Source: Dysgonomonas hofstadii | GTDB lineage: Bacteria > Bacteroidota > Bacteroidia > Bacteroidales > Dysgonomonadaceae | Direction of reading: 5' to 3' | Assembly (NCBI RefSeq): GCF_014196915.1 | Contig: NZ_JACIEP010000009.1 | Location: forward strand, 62,001-126,000 | Length of the DNA: 64,000 nt | Part shown: positions 1 to 10,503 of the stretch, one piece after another | How positions within the stretch are numbered: position 1 is the stretch's first letter | Layout of the letters: each line of letters begins with the position of its first letter | Made by a program: the position numbers and the translations under genes | The notes under the pieces: generated by a model | What the model was told of the DNA's origin: nothing | Database searches by the model: none | Seen by the model: only the letters and a program-made list of their open reading frames with translations

Positions 1-22
1 CAATACAGAAAAAATATTTTTA

Positions 23-904
23 ATGCATAAATCAGGGTTTGTTAATATTGTAGGTAATCCCAACGTAGGGAAGTCAACTTTAATGAATCTCCTTGTTGGA
101 GAGAAAGTTTCTATCATAACATCGAAGGCTCAGACCACACGTCATCGTATATTGGGCATTGTAAATACAGAAGAATACCAGATCGTGTATTCCGACACTC
201 CCGGTGTGCTGCGTCCCAATTATAAATTGCAGGAGTCGATGCTGGGCTTTTCCGAATCGGCGCTAAGCGATGCCGATGTGCTTCTTTATGTGACCGATGT
301 GATAGAGAAGACTTCCAAAAACGAAGAATTTTTGCAGAAAGTGCAAAAGGTGGATGCCCCTGTATTACTATTGATAAACAAAATAGACCAGACAAACCAA
401 AAGGAACTGGAAGAACTTGTTGCCCAGTGGAAAGAGTTATTGCCAAAAGCCGAAATATATCCTATATCGGCATTGAACAAGTTCAATATAGATATTATTA
501 AAAGACGGATTCAGGATTTAATTCCTGAGTCGCCGCCGTATTTCGAAAAAGATGCATTGACCGATCGCCCGGCCCGTTTCTTTGTGACAGAAATTATACG
601 GGAAAAAATCCTGCTTTATTATCAGAAAGAGGTGCCTTATGCTGTTGAGGTAATTGTTGAAGAGTTTAAGGAAGAAAAAGATATAATCAACATACGAGCA
701 CTGATTGTCGTGGAGAGGGATACACAAAAAGGAATAATCATAGGCCACAAAGGAGCAGCCCTGAAAAAGGTTGCGACTGCTGCCCGCAAAGACATTGAAC
801 GTTTCTTCGATAAAAAGATATTCCTGGAAATATTCGTCAAAGTAGAAAAAGACTGGCGAAGCAGGGATAACCTGCTCCGCCAGTTCGGATATCGTTTAGA
901 CTGA
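23..904 (+). CDS. era: GTPase Era, ribosome biogenesis
   Basis: Era binds GTP and the 3' end of 16S rRNA and assists 30S subunit maturation in the cytoplasm. The 293-residue product has the full G-domain set: P-loop GNPNVGKST at residues 11-19, DTPG at 58-61 and NKID at 119-122. A C-terminal KH domain carries the IIGHKGAALK loop. The length is normal for the family. The start at 23 lets the protein begin HKSGFVNIVG, the usual Era N-terminus directly before the P-loop. It is convergent with aroA, with only two bases between the stop codons. The 22 bases before it are too short to show what lies upstream. Identification is secure. Confidence 0.97.
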   Translation: MHKSGFVNIVGNPNVGKSTLMNLLVGEKVSIITSKAQTTRHRILGIVNTEEYQIVYSDTPGVLRPNYKLQESMLGFSESALSDADVLLYVTDVIEKTSKNEEFLQKVQKVDAPVLLLINKIDQTNQKELEELVAQWKELLPKAEIYPISALNKFNIDIIKRRIQDLIPESPPYFEKDALTDRPARFFVTEIIREKILLYYQKEVPYAVEVIVEEFKEEKDIINIRALIVVERDTQKGIIIGHKGAALKKVATAARKDIERFFDKKIFLEIFVKVEKDWRSRDNLLRQFGYRLD

Positions 905-906
905 TT

Positions 907-2133
907 TTATTCAGTTACATCAAAACCTACTTTCTTAAGATCGTTCCAGAATGCCGGATATGATTTAGTCACAACATTCGGATGGGCTATAATTATATTG
1001 CCTAGCATTATTGCGGCAGGAGCAAATGCCATAGCCATACGGTGATCTTCATATGTCTTTATCACAGGATCATTTTCCGTGGTTTCGCATCGTTCGCCAT
1101 CCCATTCCAATATGCTGTTTTCACTGTCTTTTATCAGGTAGCCCAATTTTTTCATTTCGGTTTTCAGAGCCTCTATGCGGTCAGTTTCCTTAATTTTCAG
1201 ACTCTGCAGCCCGGTGAACATAAAATGAACATCCATCAGACAACAAGCTACGACAAAGGTTTGAGCCAAGTCAGGTTCGTTCACAAAATTGTGGAACATC
1301 TTTTTGGTCTTACTATTTTTCTTTGTCAGTACAACTCCCTCATTTGTAAACTCTGTGACCACACCAAGGTCAAGAAACAGTTCAGACACTTTAGAATCAC
1401 CCTGCATACTATTCCTGAAGAGGCCTTTCAGTTCAACTCTCGCCTCTTCTGCAAGCGCAACCATTTCGTACCAATATGATGCTGCCGACCAATCCGATTC
1501 TACCAGGTAATTAGTTGTCGGCCTGTATTCTTCAGGATGAATTTTTATAATATTTCCGTCCCAGTGTGTTTTCACACCATACTGAGCCATCATACCTAAA
1601 GTGAGCTTAATGTAAGGAACCGATATAACGTTACCTTCCAAATGAATAGTCAACCCTTTGCTCATGGTAGGAGCTATCATCAGTAAAGCCGATATAAACT
1701 GAGAACTGACGTCTCCCGATAGATAGATGTCCCCCCCATTGAGGGCCGTACCCTTTATCTTGAGTGGAGGATAACCTATCTTACCCAGATATTCGATCCG
1801 CGCACCAAGGGAAATCAAAGCGTCTACCAGTATATAGATAGGTCGTTCTTTCATCCGCTCGGTACCTGTAATTATCCATTCTCCCGGTGTAATAGCCAAG
1901 AATGCCGTAAGGAAACGCATCGATGTTCCCGCGGCTTTTACGTCTATAAGATTGCTCCCCGATTTGAAAGCATCGACCATAACATTCGTATCATCGCAAT
2001 CGGAAAGATTATCTATACCGAACGGCGCCATACTTAAAGCATTAAGTATAAGGGCTCTGTTACTGATACTCTTCGAGGCAGGTAATAGTATAGACGAATT
2101 TATATTTTCAGGCGCTGTTATTTTATATTGCAT
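907..2133 (-). CDS. aroA: 3-phosphoshikimate 1-carboxyvinyltransferase (EPSP synthase)
   Basis: This enzyme joins phosphoenolpyruvate to shikimate-3-phosphate in the sixth step of the shikimate pathway, in the cytoplasm. The 408-residue protein begins with the substrate-binding PASKSISNR motif near residue 20. It has a GTSMRFLTA segment near residue 70, which corresponds to the PEP-binding NAGTAMR region. A KETDRIEAL segment lies in the C-terminal half and an EDHRMAMAFA segment near the end. It is slightly shorter than the E. coli enzyme. The gene lies downstream of ppc on the same strand with a 139-bp A+T-rich gap, so co-transcription is uncertain. The class is clear from the motifs. Confidence 0.95.
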   Translation of the reverse strand: MQYKITAPENINSSILLPASKSISNRALILNALSMAPFGIDNLSDCDDTNVMVDAFKSGSNLIDVKAAGTSMRFLTAFLAITPGEWIITGTERMKERPIYILVDALISLGARIEYLGKIGYPPLKIKGTALNGGDIYLSGDVSSQFISALLMIAPTMSKGLTIHLEGNVISVPYIKLTLGMMAQYGVKTHWDGNIIKIHPEEYRPTTNYLVESDWSAASYWYEMVALAEEARVELKGLFRNSMQGDSKVSELFLDLGVVTEFTNEGVVLTKKNSKTKKMFHNFVNEPDLAQTFVVACCLMDVHFMFTGLQSLKIKETDRIEALKTEMKKLGYLIKDSENSILEWDGERCETTENDPVIKTYEDHRMAMAFAPAAIMLGNIIIAHPNVVTKSYPAFWNDLKKVGFDVTE

Positions 2134-2272
2134 AAACTTAAAATGAAGAATTAAGAATTAAAAATGAAGAATAATTTTTTTCCTCTCATCATAGGTTCTG
2201 CCGATTCTTCGAAACAACGTTCGGCGTTAGCCAATTCATAACTCATAATTTATAACTTATAATTCTTTTACA

Positions 2273-4912
2273 TCATCCTGTATTACGCATTCCTGCAGCA
2301 ATACCCGATATGGTAATCATTAGTGCCAGTTCAAGTTCTGAAGAATGTTCTTCTTCTTTTCTTGTCCTGTGCAATAATTCTACCTGCAACAGATTCAACG
2401 GATTCGTATAGATATTACGCATCGCTATATTTTCTGCTACATCAGGCAAGGCTTCCATCAGGAATTCATCTTCGGAAATGCGTAAGATCGTTTTGATATC
2501 GCTTTCCAGCTGGCTTCTCAACTTCTTACCCAGATGAAGCAGGCTGTTGTCTACCAAACGTTCATCATAATATTCTGCCATCCGCAAGTCGGCTTTTGCA
2601 AAGACCATTTCAAGCATACTGATGCGTGTGCCAAAGAAAGGCCAGTCTTTGTACATCGTTTTCAGGGTTTCCATTTTCCCATTATCGATGGTTTCCTGCA
2701 GAGCCTGCCCTGCACCCAGCCACGCCGGAAGCATAAGACGGTTTTGTGTCCAGCCGAATATCCAAGGAATTGCACGAAGGCTTTCTACTCCTCCGTTCGG
2801 ACGGCGTTTCGCCGGGCGCGAACCAAGCGGCAGACGTGCCAGTTCGGCTTCGGGTGTCGCCTGATAGAAATACGGGATAAAATCTTCATCGCCCCGCACT
2901 ATGCCCTGATATATCTTACATGAAATGCCAGACAACTCGTCCATCAGCTCTCTCCATTCCTGTTTTGGCGCAGGAGGTGGAAGTAGGTTAGCTTCGAGTA
3001 TAGCGTCGGTATATAATGATAATGTTTTGATCGCCAGATCGGGTAGTCCCAGTTTGAAACGGATCATTTCTCCTTGTTCAGTAACACGGAGCCCACCTTT
3101 CAATGATCCCGGAGGTTGTGAGAACAATGCCACTTTGGCGGGACCGCCACCACGGCCAACAGTTCCTCCCCGTCCATGGAAAAGCGTAAGGGCAATCCCG
3201 GCCTCTCCACAAGTTTTTATCAGAGCTTCCTGTGCCCTGTATTGTGCCCATCCTGCGGCAAGCGATCCGGCATCTTTAGCCGAATCGGAGTAGCCTATCA
3301 TTATCATTTGCTTACCTTCGATAACTCCTCTATACCAGCTGATATTGAATAGTTGGCGCATGATATCGTTGGCATTGTTCAAGTCATTCAAAGTCTCGAA
3401 CAATGGTGTTACAGGCAAAGTATAAGGGCATTCCGCTTCCTTAAGAAGCAGGTACACAGCCATGATATCAGACGGCGTGCGTGTCATCGATATCACGTAA
3501 GTGGGAATAACTCCTTTTGGTGTTTCTGCAATGACCTGGCAGGTGTCCAGCACTTCTTTTGTTTGCGGACTAGGTTGCCAGTTATGAGGTATAAGCGGAC
3601 GCTTCGAGTTAAGCTCTTTGATAAGGAAAGCTTGTTTTTCGTCTTCGTTCCATGTTTCATAATCACCTAGACCCAGGTAGCGGGTTATCTCTGATAAGGC
3701 TTCCGTATGAACCGTGCTTTCCTGACGGATATCTACCTGCACCAGTGTCAGTCCGAAACAACGTACACGGCGCATGGTATCCAGCAACTTATCTTCAGCA
3801 ATTATCTCCATTTTGCACTCTACAAGCGATTTGTAGCACTCATGTAAAGGTTCCCATATCTGTTCGTTATGAATAAGTATATCTTCTGTCAACTCAGGAT
3901 TTTTACCTTCAATCTTTCCATCCAGATAGGTGATTGTTTTTTTCAGCTTAGAGCGCAGCCTTTTCATTAGTTCCCTGTATGGCTCCTGTACCTCATAGTC
4001 GTTGATGTAATCGCGAAGTTCTTTGGTACATGCTGCCATAGAAAGTTCCTTCACCAGTATTTCAATGTCTTCAAGAAATAGCTTGGCAGCTCTTTTACGG
4101 CTATCGAACAATATATCATGCGTTACTTTTGCCGTTACATTAGGATTTCCGTCACGGTCTCCCCCCATCCATGATGAGAAATGTATCGGACGGGCATCGA
4201 TCGGCAACTTATAAGGAATTGTATTCCTTATCTGTTCGTCAAGTTCACGTATAAATGCAGGTACAGCCACCCAAAGGCTATTCTCTATAGCATCGTACCC
4301 CCATTTGGCTTCTTCATTCGGCGTAGGACGGTTCTGTCTTATTTCGTCAGTGTACCAATACTGGGCCACGAGTTGTTTAAGCCTCCTTAGTATTTGCGTT
4401 TTCTGATGGTCGGCCAGGTCATCATGATCGAGCATCCCCAGGCAATGATCTACCTGATTGAGGTTGTTGATCAGCGAACGTCTGTTGATCTCGGTGGGAT
4501 GGGCTGTCAATACAAGATCGATAGATATGTTTTCTATCTCCTTTATGATATCACCATCACTTAATCCGGCATCTTTCAGTTTTGCATATATTTTAGGGAA
4601 ATCAACAGGATTTTCCGATCCCTGAGCATGCGGCGATACACTATTGTATTGTTCTGCTGTATTTGTCAGATTCAGGAACTGGTTGAATGCCCTGGCCACC
4701 GGAAGAAATTGCCCGTCATTAAGATTTTGCAATGTCTTAACCAATGATTTATGGGCTTCGATGTCTCCTGAATGTGATGCTTTGGATAGTCGTCGTACGG
4801 TTTCGACAAGGTCTACCACATCCTGCCCTTTGGCATCGCCTATGGTTTTACCCAGCAGATCGCCCAAAAGCTTGATGTTGTTATGCATCAACGATTGTTG
4901 CAAATTATTCAT
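2273..4912 (-). CDS. ppc: phosphoenolpyruvate carboxylase
   Basis: PEP carboxylase fixes bicarbonate onto PEP to give oxaloacetate, the anaplerotic route to fumarate and succinate in fermenting Bacteroidota. The 879-residue length is nearly that of the E. coli enzyme. Visible catalytic motifs are TAHPTE at residues 136-141 (His138 is the expected catalytic histidine), the [10 protein letters not shown] loop, [14 protein letters not shown], and [13 protein letters not shown]. The C-terminus ends [10 protein letters not shown], where the family usually has QNTG. It follows the PEPCK/HprK-like gene on the same strand across a 144-bp gap. Many Bacteroidales rely on PEP carboxykinase, so a bacterial-type PPC is a useful lineage character. 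Confidence 0.96.
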   Translation of the reverse strand: MNNLQQSLMHNNIKLLGDLLGKTIGDAKGQDVVDLVETVRRLSKASHSGDIEAHKSLVKTLQNLNDGQFLPVARAFNQFLNLTNTAEQYNSVSPHAQGSENPVDFPKIYAKLKDAGLSDGDIIKEIENISIDLVLTAHPTEINRRSLINNLNQVDHCLGMLDHDDLADHQKTQILRRLKQLVAQYWYTDEIRQNRPTPNEEAKWGYDAIENSLWVAVPAFIRELDEQIRNTIPYKLPIDARPIHFSSWMGGDRDGNPNVTAKVTHDILFDSRKRAAKLFLEDIEILVKELSMAACTKELRDYINDYEVQEPYRELMKRLRSKLKKTITYLDGKIEGKNPELTEDILIHNEQIWEPLHECYKSLVECKMEIIAEDKLLDTMRRVRCFGLTLVQVDIRQESTVHTEALSEITRYLGLGDYETWNEDEKQAFLIKELNSKRPLIPHNWQPSPQTKEVLDTCQVIAETPKGVIPTYVISMTRTPSDIMAVYLLLKEAECPYTLPVTPLFETLNDLNNANDIMRQLFNISWYRGVIEGKQMIMIGYSDSAKDAGSLAAGWAQYRAQEALIKTCGEAGIALTLFHGRGGTVGRGGGPAKVALFSQPPGSLKGGLRVTEQGEMIRFKLGLPDLAIKTLSLYTDAILEANLLPPPAPKQEWRELMDELSGISCKIYQGIVRGDEDFIPYFYQATPEAELARLPLGSRPAKRRPNGGVESLRAIPWIFGWTQNRLMLPAWLGAGQALQETIDNGKMETLKTMYKDWPFFGTRISMLEMVFAKADLRMAEYYDERLVDNSLLHLGKKLRSQLESDIKTILRISEDEFLMEALPDVAENIAMRNIYTNPLNLLQVELLHRTRKEEEHSSELELALMITISGIAAGMRNTG

Positions 4913-5056
4913 ATTATATCGTTAATTATTGTTTTATCAGATAAGTACACAATATAAAACGTTAAAAACAGTCGAATGTTCATTATTTCAAGACAATCTT
5001 CCTTACCGGGATGATAAGAAAGATCGTCATAGTGCCTTTATTTTCTGTAATAATGA

Positions 5057-6787
5057 TTATTCATTTATCAAAGTAAACAATTCTTCTGCAGCCATTTGAG
5101 GGCCATCTTTACTATGTCCTTCTATAGCCAGGGAAGTATGTATTTCGCCTATTTTCACTCCATTTTTATTCATATCAGTGAAGTATTGCTTTATCAGTTT
5201 TCCTGCCGGCTCTTTTTCCTGTACAGGGCCAAACGGATTGGCGAAGTATGATGTCACAAGTCCTTTTTCGGTTGTTGTACCTTTGGCTTTGCGCGCACCG
5301 GCTTCGAAAACGGTGATCGCCTCATCCAGATTGTCGAAGAATTTAATCTTCTGCTCTGTCTCGGTATAATTATTGGCATAAAGGAAGTAATCCACTTTAT
5401 ATCCTTTCATTATCACGTCGTAGGTCGCAGCTGGTATGGTGATACGGGCATTTACTTTGTCAGGATTGGTATAGATACCTCTTTCCAATTGCTGGAACGC
5501 ATACATTGGATCGAGGTCATCGATACGGACAAATGCACCGATCTCTGTACCATAGCCCTTAATGGTGCCGTCTTCTTCTTTCTTTAGGTATCCCATATCA
5601 TCGAATACAATACGCATATGACGGATATATTTTTCGTTCAGTGTACGGAAGGCTTCGAGGCTTTCCGATTTTCCGGCACCGCTGTCTCCCATGATAATGA
5701 TATTGGCTTCCTTACCGTTTTTGAGGAGGATATTTACCATCGCTCCGTGGATAGGAAGACATCCGTACTCCATTTGCTTCACATTGTGGAGGGTCAGCAA
5801 CATCTTTTTCATGTAACCGAAATAGTCTATGTCGTCACAATGATTGGCATAACCGATCAGTATGTTGTTAACTTTATCTTTGTAGTAGAATGTACGTTTT
5901 TCTTCATGTCCGTCAGGATAACCGAATACATAAATGATATCCGGTTTTTTACCGATATATTCGCTTTCCTTTGCCAGTTCGAACAGGTTGGACAGGGCAA
6001 ATCCGTGTACCATAAAGTCTTTATGGAAATAAACAAAAGTAAGCATATTACCTACTTTAGCAGGATAAAGGAACCAGTCATCTTCGTTCAAGACAATGTT
6101 TTCTATCGGATTTGTTTGATGCTCCTGGAATATGCCGTCGCGGGTATTCCTTTTTGTGTAAGAAATAAAAGGCGGCTTAAACATGGCAGCTGTAATAAAC
6201 GGTATAGCTGACAGACCGTTGTATTCAACAGGGCAGTTCCAGTTGATATCGCTAAGTGTAAGCGCTGCATTTGCTCCGGCTGTAAGCTGACGGTATACCC
6301 TGTGCTGATAGCCCATAACTGTTTCTTCGACACGGCGGTAGATAGACAGAACCAGTTCGTTGAAAAGTTCGTTAGCCTGCATGAAACGCACATTCTGCAA
6401 ACCGTTTCCTATCTCGCTGTTATGTACAATAGCATATCTTTCAAGACTTCTCCAGAATGTGTAAAGAAGTTCGATCAGTTCGATGAACATATCTTTGTCA
6501 TTGAAGAATATGGCATATTTATTATGTACATTTTTTATTTCGTTGGGATTCAAAACTGTAAGTAGTTTGAATGCTTCAATAAGCGTTTTTTCAAACTCTT
6601 CATCGGTTTTAAATTCTTTCATGTAATATTCGTAAATGATGATCTCGTTTTTCTTCAATTTCTGAACAAAAACCTCGATTACCCTACGGAATCCGTAACT
6701 GTCTAGTATCTTCTGACGTGTATCGCAAAATTTAAGAGTGTAGTTGATTATTGCTTTCCCTTCGCTTAGCGTAAATTCTTGTAGCAT
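5057..6787 (-). CDS. PEPCK/HPr-kinase-like P-loop protein of unknown function
   Basis: I do not recognise a characterised ortholog. The 576-residue protein has a helical, charged N-terminal half (about 1-180). Its C-terminal half carries a Walker-A-like GDSGAGKSE at 367-375, preceded by the hydrophobic strand ANIIIM. A FDDMG segment follows at 395-399. This arrangement (GxSGxGKSE, then paired aspartates) is shared by HPr kinases and the ATP-type PEP carboxykinase fold, but the full PEPCK active site is not evident. It has no signal peptide and is predicted cytoplasmic. It lies directly upstream of ppc on the same strand, and aroA, another PEP user, comes next, so a role in sensing or phosphorylating around the PEP node is an inference only. 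Confidence 0.6.
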   Translation of the reverse strand: MLQEFTLSEGKAIINYTLKFCDTRQKILDSYGFRRVIEVFVQKLKKNEIIIYEYYMKEFKTDEEFEKTLIEAFKLLTVLNPNEIKNVHNKYAIFFNDKDMFIELIELLYTFWRSLERYAIVHNSEIGNGLQNVRFMQANELFNELVLSIYRRVEETVMGYQHRVYRQLTAGANAALTLSDINWNCPVEYNGLSAIPFITAAMFKPPFISYTKRNTRDGIFQEHQTNPIENIVLNEDDWFLYPAKVGNMLTFVYFHKDFMVHGFALSNLFELAKESEYIGKKPDIIYVFGYPDGHEEKRTFYYKDKVNNILIGYANHCDDIDYFGYMKKMLLTLHNVKQMEYGCLPIHGAMVNILLKNGKEANIIIMGDSGAGKSESLEAFRTLNEKYIRHMRIVFDDMGYLKKEEDGTIKGYGTEIGAFVRIDDLDPMYAFQQLERGIYTNPDKVNARITIPAATYDVIMKGYKVDYFLYANNYTETEQKIKFFDNLDEAITVFEAGARKAKGTTTEKGLVTSYFANPFGPVQEKEPAGKLIKQYFTDMNKNGVKIGEIHTSLAIEGHSKDGPQMAAEELFTLINE

Positions 6788-7223
6788 GTCGATTCTTTTA
6801 TTATATTATTGTTTACTTAATAATTCTTTTTTCTACTACTATTATTTCCTTAACTAACACTGTAGCATTAAAAACAACCAAAGTGCTTTATCTTTATGTC
6901 CGAACTCGCTTCAGACTACAGATACTTTCTAGCTTCAAATTTACACAATCTTGCTTATACATTTGAATGATTAAGCTACATATTTTATAATATTTTGTAA
7001 ATTAAAAATAAGATTTTACTATTTTGTTGTTTTGTAGAGGCTTATCTTACTTTTATTTTTATACAATTTGAGCATAATACGAATTAACGGTTGATAAGGC
7101 AATTAACATCCCTAAAACTCAAAAGTAGTTAAGTTGCCAACAAACTTTAATAACCAGATAAATACGGCAAAGCTTTAGTATTTATCATTTTCGTCAGCCA
7201 AAGATGATCATTCTGACTTTCCC

Positions 7224-7254
7224 ATACCATATTCACGGTATATAAATACCATAT
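7224..7254 (+). promoter_or_regulatory. 9-bp direct repeat upstream of susC, possible activator site
   Basis: ATACCATAT occurs exactly at 7224-7232 and 7246-7254, 22 bp centre to centre, or two helical turns. The pair ends about 30 bp before a candidate -7 box at 7286-7293. Tandem same-face half-sites at this distance are typical of activator-binding sites. The regulator is not in the neighbourhood and is unknown. Confidence 0.4.
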
Positions 7255-7285
7255 AAAAGGGATTTCACACCCTATCCGGTCATTA

Positions 7286-7293
7286 TAATTTTG
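7286..7293 (+). promoter_or_regulatory. candidate -7 promoter box for susC/susD
   Basis: TAATTTTG matches the Bacteroidota housekeeping -7 consensus TAnnTTTG. Transcription would start near 7300, giving a leader of about 65 nt before the ATG at 7367. No clear TTTG -33 box is present, which fits a promoter needing an activator at the upstream ATACCATAT repeat. Confidence 0.4.
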
Positions 7294-7366
7294 TAGCAAA
7301 TATTATCGGTTTTTAACAGGATCAGTATTAAGTAAACGATTGTTGGTATAAAATTAATGAATTACT

Positions 7367-10300
7367 ATGTGGAAATTGAAAAGAATCAAACTACTCTTAT
7401 TATTTAATGTCTTTTTGTTGGCCGGGTTTGCGCAAGGAAGCGGCACCTATATAATAAAAGGACAAGTAACAGACGCATCCGGAACAGGACTACCGGGTGT
7501 AACTATCTATCTGAAAAGTGATATACGTACAGGAACCATAACCGATATAGACGGTAATTACAGTATTCCTGCAAAGAGAAATGACTATCTGGTTTACACC
7601 TTTGTCGGGTTCGAACAATATGAGGTACAAGTATTATCGGGTAATCCTATCAACGTTACATTGAAAGAAAACGAAACCGAACTGGACGAAGTTATAATAA
7701 CAGTTCCTTACGGTACGGCCCGGAAATCGACTTTCACAGGTTCTGCGGGAGTTATAAGTGGCAATATAATAGAAAAATCGCAGGTAAGTAATGTATCGAA
7801 AGCTTTGCAAGGGACAGTTGCCGGTTTGCAATCATTTTCATCCACTGGGCAGCCTGGTTCGGACGCTACCATACGAATCAGAGGTATTGGCTCTGTCAAT
7901 GCGTCCAGTTCTCCTCTCTATGTAGTAGACGGAGTCCCTTACGACGGAAGTTTGTCTTCTATCGCCTCATCAGATATAGAGTCTATATCTGTATTGAAAG
8001 ACGCTGCTTCAGCCACATTGTACGGATCAAGGGCTGCCAATGGGGTTATCATGATCACAACCAAACAAGGACAAAAAGGAGAAGCTCCCACTGTGGAGCT
8101 TACGTCCAAATTTGGTTTCTCGGACAGAGCCCGCCGCGATTATGACCAACTAACAACAAACCAATATTTTGAACTATTCTGGGAGGCATTGCGAAATAAC
8201 AGGCTCGACAATGGCTTAAACGCCGCTGATGCCGCCGCATACGCATCATCAAATATAGCTGGGATGATTGGTATAAACCCTTATGGAACAGGTAATCCCG
8301 AACCGGTAGGCCTCGACGGAAAACTAAAGGCAGGGCTTAACCCCTTGTGGAATGACGATTGGAATGACGCACTCTCTCAAAATGCGCACTATACAGATAT
8401 CAATGTAAAAGTTAGCGGGGGAAGCAGTAATTCCAAATATTACGTATCGGCAGGCTACCTTGACGACCAGGGAGCAGTGATAGAATCCGGATTTAAACGC
8501 TATACACTCAGAGCCAATATATCTTCGGATATAAAGAAGTGGTTGCAAATAGGAGTAAATGTATCAGGCACGCATTCCGTTCAGGACTATCCGAAACAAG
8601 ACGACTCGGCTATCTCTAATGTAATCTTGTTCGGACGGGCTGTACCATCGTTCTATCCGGTATATGAGCGCGATCTGGCAACAGGAGCATACTTAACCGA
8701 TCCTGAAACAGGGGAGCGTATATTTGACTACGGGGCATACCGGGCAACCTCCTATGCACGCTACAATCTACTTGGTTCCATGCCGCATGATCTTAACCGT
8801 ATCAAACGAGATGCCGCATCTATCAGAGGATATATCCAAATAGAGCCGGTAAAAGACCTTACACTGCGATCTTCGGTCAATATTGACTACAATAGCCGTT
8901 TCGATCATTATTATACAAACCCTACATATGGCCCCAGCGCCGTATCGGGAGGTAGTGTAAGCAAATCGAATACACGTACGACAGGGACAACTATCAACAA
9001 TGTAATCAATTATTCAAAAGATATAAACAGTGTGCATAAGATACATCTGCTTGCCGGACATGAATATTACGAGTTCAATACTTCCAACTTTGGCGGATCA
9101 CGTCAGAAAGTAATTATGGATGGATTCTATGAACCGGACGCCGCCTCTTTGCTTAGTAGTTTCTATGGCAACAGTGACCAATACAAATTGCTGAGCTTCT
9201 TCGGAAGCGGTGAATATTCTTTCGATAACAGGTATTTCCTTTCTGCCTCGGTACGCTCCGACGGATCGTCACGCTTCCATCCTGATAAACGCTGGGGAAC
9301 ATTCTGGTCGGTTGGCGGTTCATGGAGATTGATTGAAGAGTCATTCCTGGTGAATGCCAAAAATACATGGTTATCTAACCTGATGCTAAGAACCAGCTAT
9401 GGTGCGCAAGGAAACGATAATATCGGCTATTACGCCTATCAGGCACTCTATTCTATACAAAACAATCTGGGTGAATCAGGTCTGATCGCATCACGTCTGG
9501 CAACACCGGATCTGAGTTGGGAAACCAACCTGAACCTGAATATCGGTCTCGACTTCGGTTTCTTCAATAACCGTCTGAGTGGCTCGGTTGAATTCTTTGA
9601 GCGCAAATCAAAAGACTTGCTGTTCAGCAAAAACTTAGTTCCATCTTCCGGATTTTCATCTACAAGCCAGAATATAGGCGCCGTGAAAAACTACGGTTGG
9701 GAGTTCACTCTCGAAGGCTATCCGGTATCTACCAAAGACTGGAAATGGAAACTGTCGGCAAATGCTACTACATACAAAAATAAAATAACCTCCCTGCCAT
9801 CGGCAGAAATGTGGAGTGGAACAAAAAAATGGGTAAAAGACGGCTCTCTTTACGATTTCTATCTGGTCGAATGGGCAGGAGTAAATCCGGAGAACGGCGA
9901 GCCTCAATGGTACAAATACAATGACGCAGGCGAAAAAATAATTACTGAAGATTATTCTTCCACAGCTACTAAGGACAGGGTAAAGAGTGGTTCTTCCTTA
10001 CCCGACTTATCGGGAGGATTCCAGTCCGACCTATCGTTTAAAGGCTTCGAGTTGTCTGCCTTGTTCGCATATACAATAGGCGGTAAGATATACAATGGAG
10101 ATAAACTATCGCTACAACATCAGGGATCGGCAGGCAGGACATGGAGTGTGGATATGCTCGACAGGTGGACTCCGGAGAACAGGGACACAGATATCCCTCG
10201 CCTGACAACAGAACCTAAAAGCTCCTGGACTAATCAATCTACCCGCTTTCTTGTAGATCGCTCATACCTGCGCCTAAAGACTGTAACACTCTCATATACA

Positions 10301-10483
10301 TTCCCTAAAAGTTGGTTGATTCCGGTTGGAGTGAAAAATGCGAATATATTTGTACAAGCTGAGAACCTGTTTACAATAACAAAAGAGCAAGGATTAGATC
10401 CCGAACAGACATTCGACGGAACAACTTATTACAGATATCCGACAATGAGAACGATCTCTTTCGGCCTGAACGTAAAACTATAA
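7367..10483 (+). CDS. SusC/RagA-family TonB-dependent outer-membrane transporter
   Basis: This 1038-residue protein imports oligomeric nutrients through the outer membrane with energy from TonB/ExbBD. It has a signal peptide (about 1-23), then a carboxypeptidase-regulatory-like domain (about 30-105, beginning IIKGQVTDASG). The plug domain has the SusC signatures IRIRGIGSV and VLKDAASATLYG, followed by a beta-barrel that ends in aromatic residues (FGLNVKL). It lacks the N-terminal STN domain, so direct FecR/ECF signalling is not expected; the second SusC in this window has one. A SusD partner starts 21 bp downstream. No glycoside hydrolase is adjacent, so the substrate cannot be inferred. Confidence 0.95.
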   Translation: MWKLKRIKLLLLFNVFLLAGFAQGSGTYIIKGQVTDASGTGLPGVTIYLKSDIRTGTITDIDGNYSIPAKRNDYLVYTFVGFEQYEVQVLSGNPINVTLKENETELDEVIITVPYGTARKSTFTGSAGVISGNIIEKSQVSNVSKALQGTVAGLQSFSSTGQPGSDATIRIRGIGSVNASSSPLYVVDGVPYDGSLSSIASSDIESISVLKDAASATLYGSRAANGVIMITTKQGQKGEAPTVELTSKFGFSDRARRDYDQLTTNQYFELFWEALRNNRLDNGLNAADAAAYASSNIAGMIGINPYGTGNPEPVGLDGKLKAGLNPLWNDDWNDALSQNAHYTDINVKVSGGSSNSKYYVSAGYLDDQGAVIESGFKRYTLRANISSDIKKWLQIGVNVSGTHSVQDYPKQDDSAISNVILFGRAVPSFYPVYERDLATGAYLTDPETGERIFDYGAYRATSYARYNLLGSMPHDLNRIKRDAASIRGYIQIEPVKDLTLRSSVNIDYNSRFDHYYTNPTYGPSAVSGGSVSKSNTRTTGTTINNVINYSKDINSVHKIHLLAGHEYYEFNTSNFGGSRQKVIMDGFYEPDAASLLSSFYGNSDQYKLLSFFGSGEYSFDNRYFLSASVRSDGSSRFHPDKRWGTFWSVGGSWRLIEESFLVNAKNTWLSNLMLRTSYGAQGNDNIGYYAYQALYSIQNNLGESGLIASRLATPDLSWETNLNLNIGLDFGFFNNRLSGSVEFFERKSKDLLFSKNLVPSSGFSSTSQNIGAVKNYGWEFTLEGYPVSTKDWKWKLSANATTYKNKITSLPSAEMWSGTKKWVKDGSLYDFYLVEWAGVNPENGEPQWYKYNDAGEKIITEDYSSTATKDRVKSGSSLPDLSGGFQSDLSFKGFELSALFAYTIGGKIYNGDKLSLQHQGSAGRTWSVDMLDRWTPENRDTDIPRLTTEPKSSWTNQSTRFLVDRSYLRLKTVTLSYTFPKSWLIPVGVKNANIFVQAENLFTITKEQGLDPEQTFDGTTYYRYPTMRTISFGLNVKL

Positions 10484-10503
10484 CTATTAAAGAAGAATAA
10501 GCA

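Larger units (their letters stand above)
6788..7366. other. intergenic region between divergent genes
   Basis: This 579-bp A+T-rich stretch separates the PEPCK-like gene (minus) from susC (plus). No convincing ORF or RNA gene was seen. The susC-proximal part holds a 9-bp direct repeat and a candidate -7 box, listed separately. On the minus strand a TAAATTTG box (plus 6936-6943) fits the Bacteroidota -7 consensus TAnnTTTG, but no TTTG box lies at the right distance, so it is only a weak candidate promoter for the PEPCK-like gene. Confidence 0.5.

Noticed and set aside
114-2146. Frames opposite era and aroA
   Set aside because: They are antisense shadows of conserved genes and have no family features.
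2134-2272. Short A+T-rich direct repeats between aroA and ppc (AAGAATTAA, TTATAATT units)
   Set aside because: Low-complexity spacer without palindromes or promoter boxes, common in this kind of genome.
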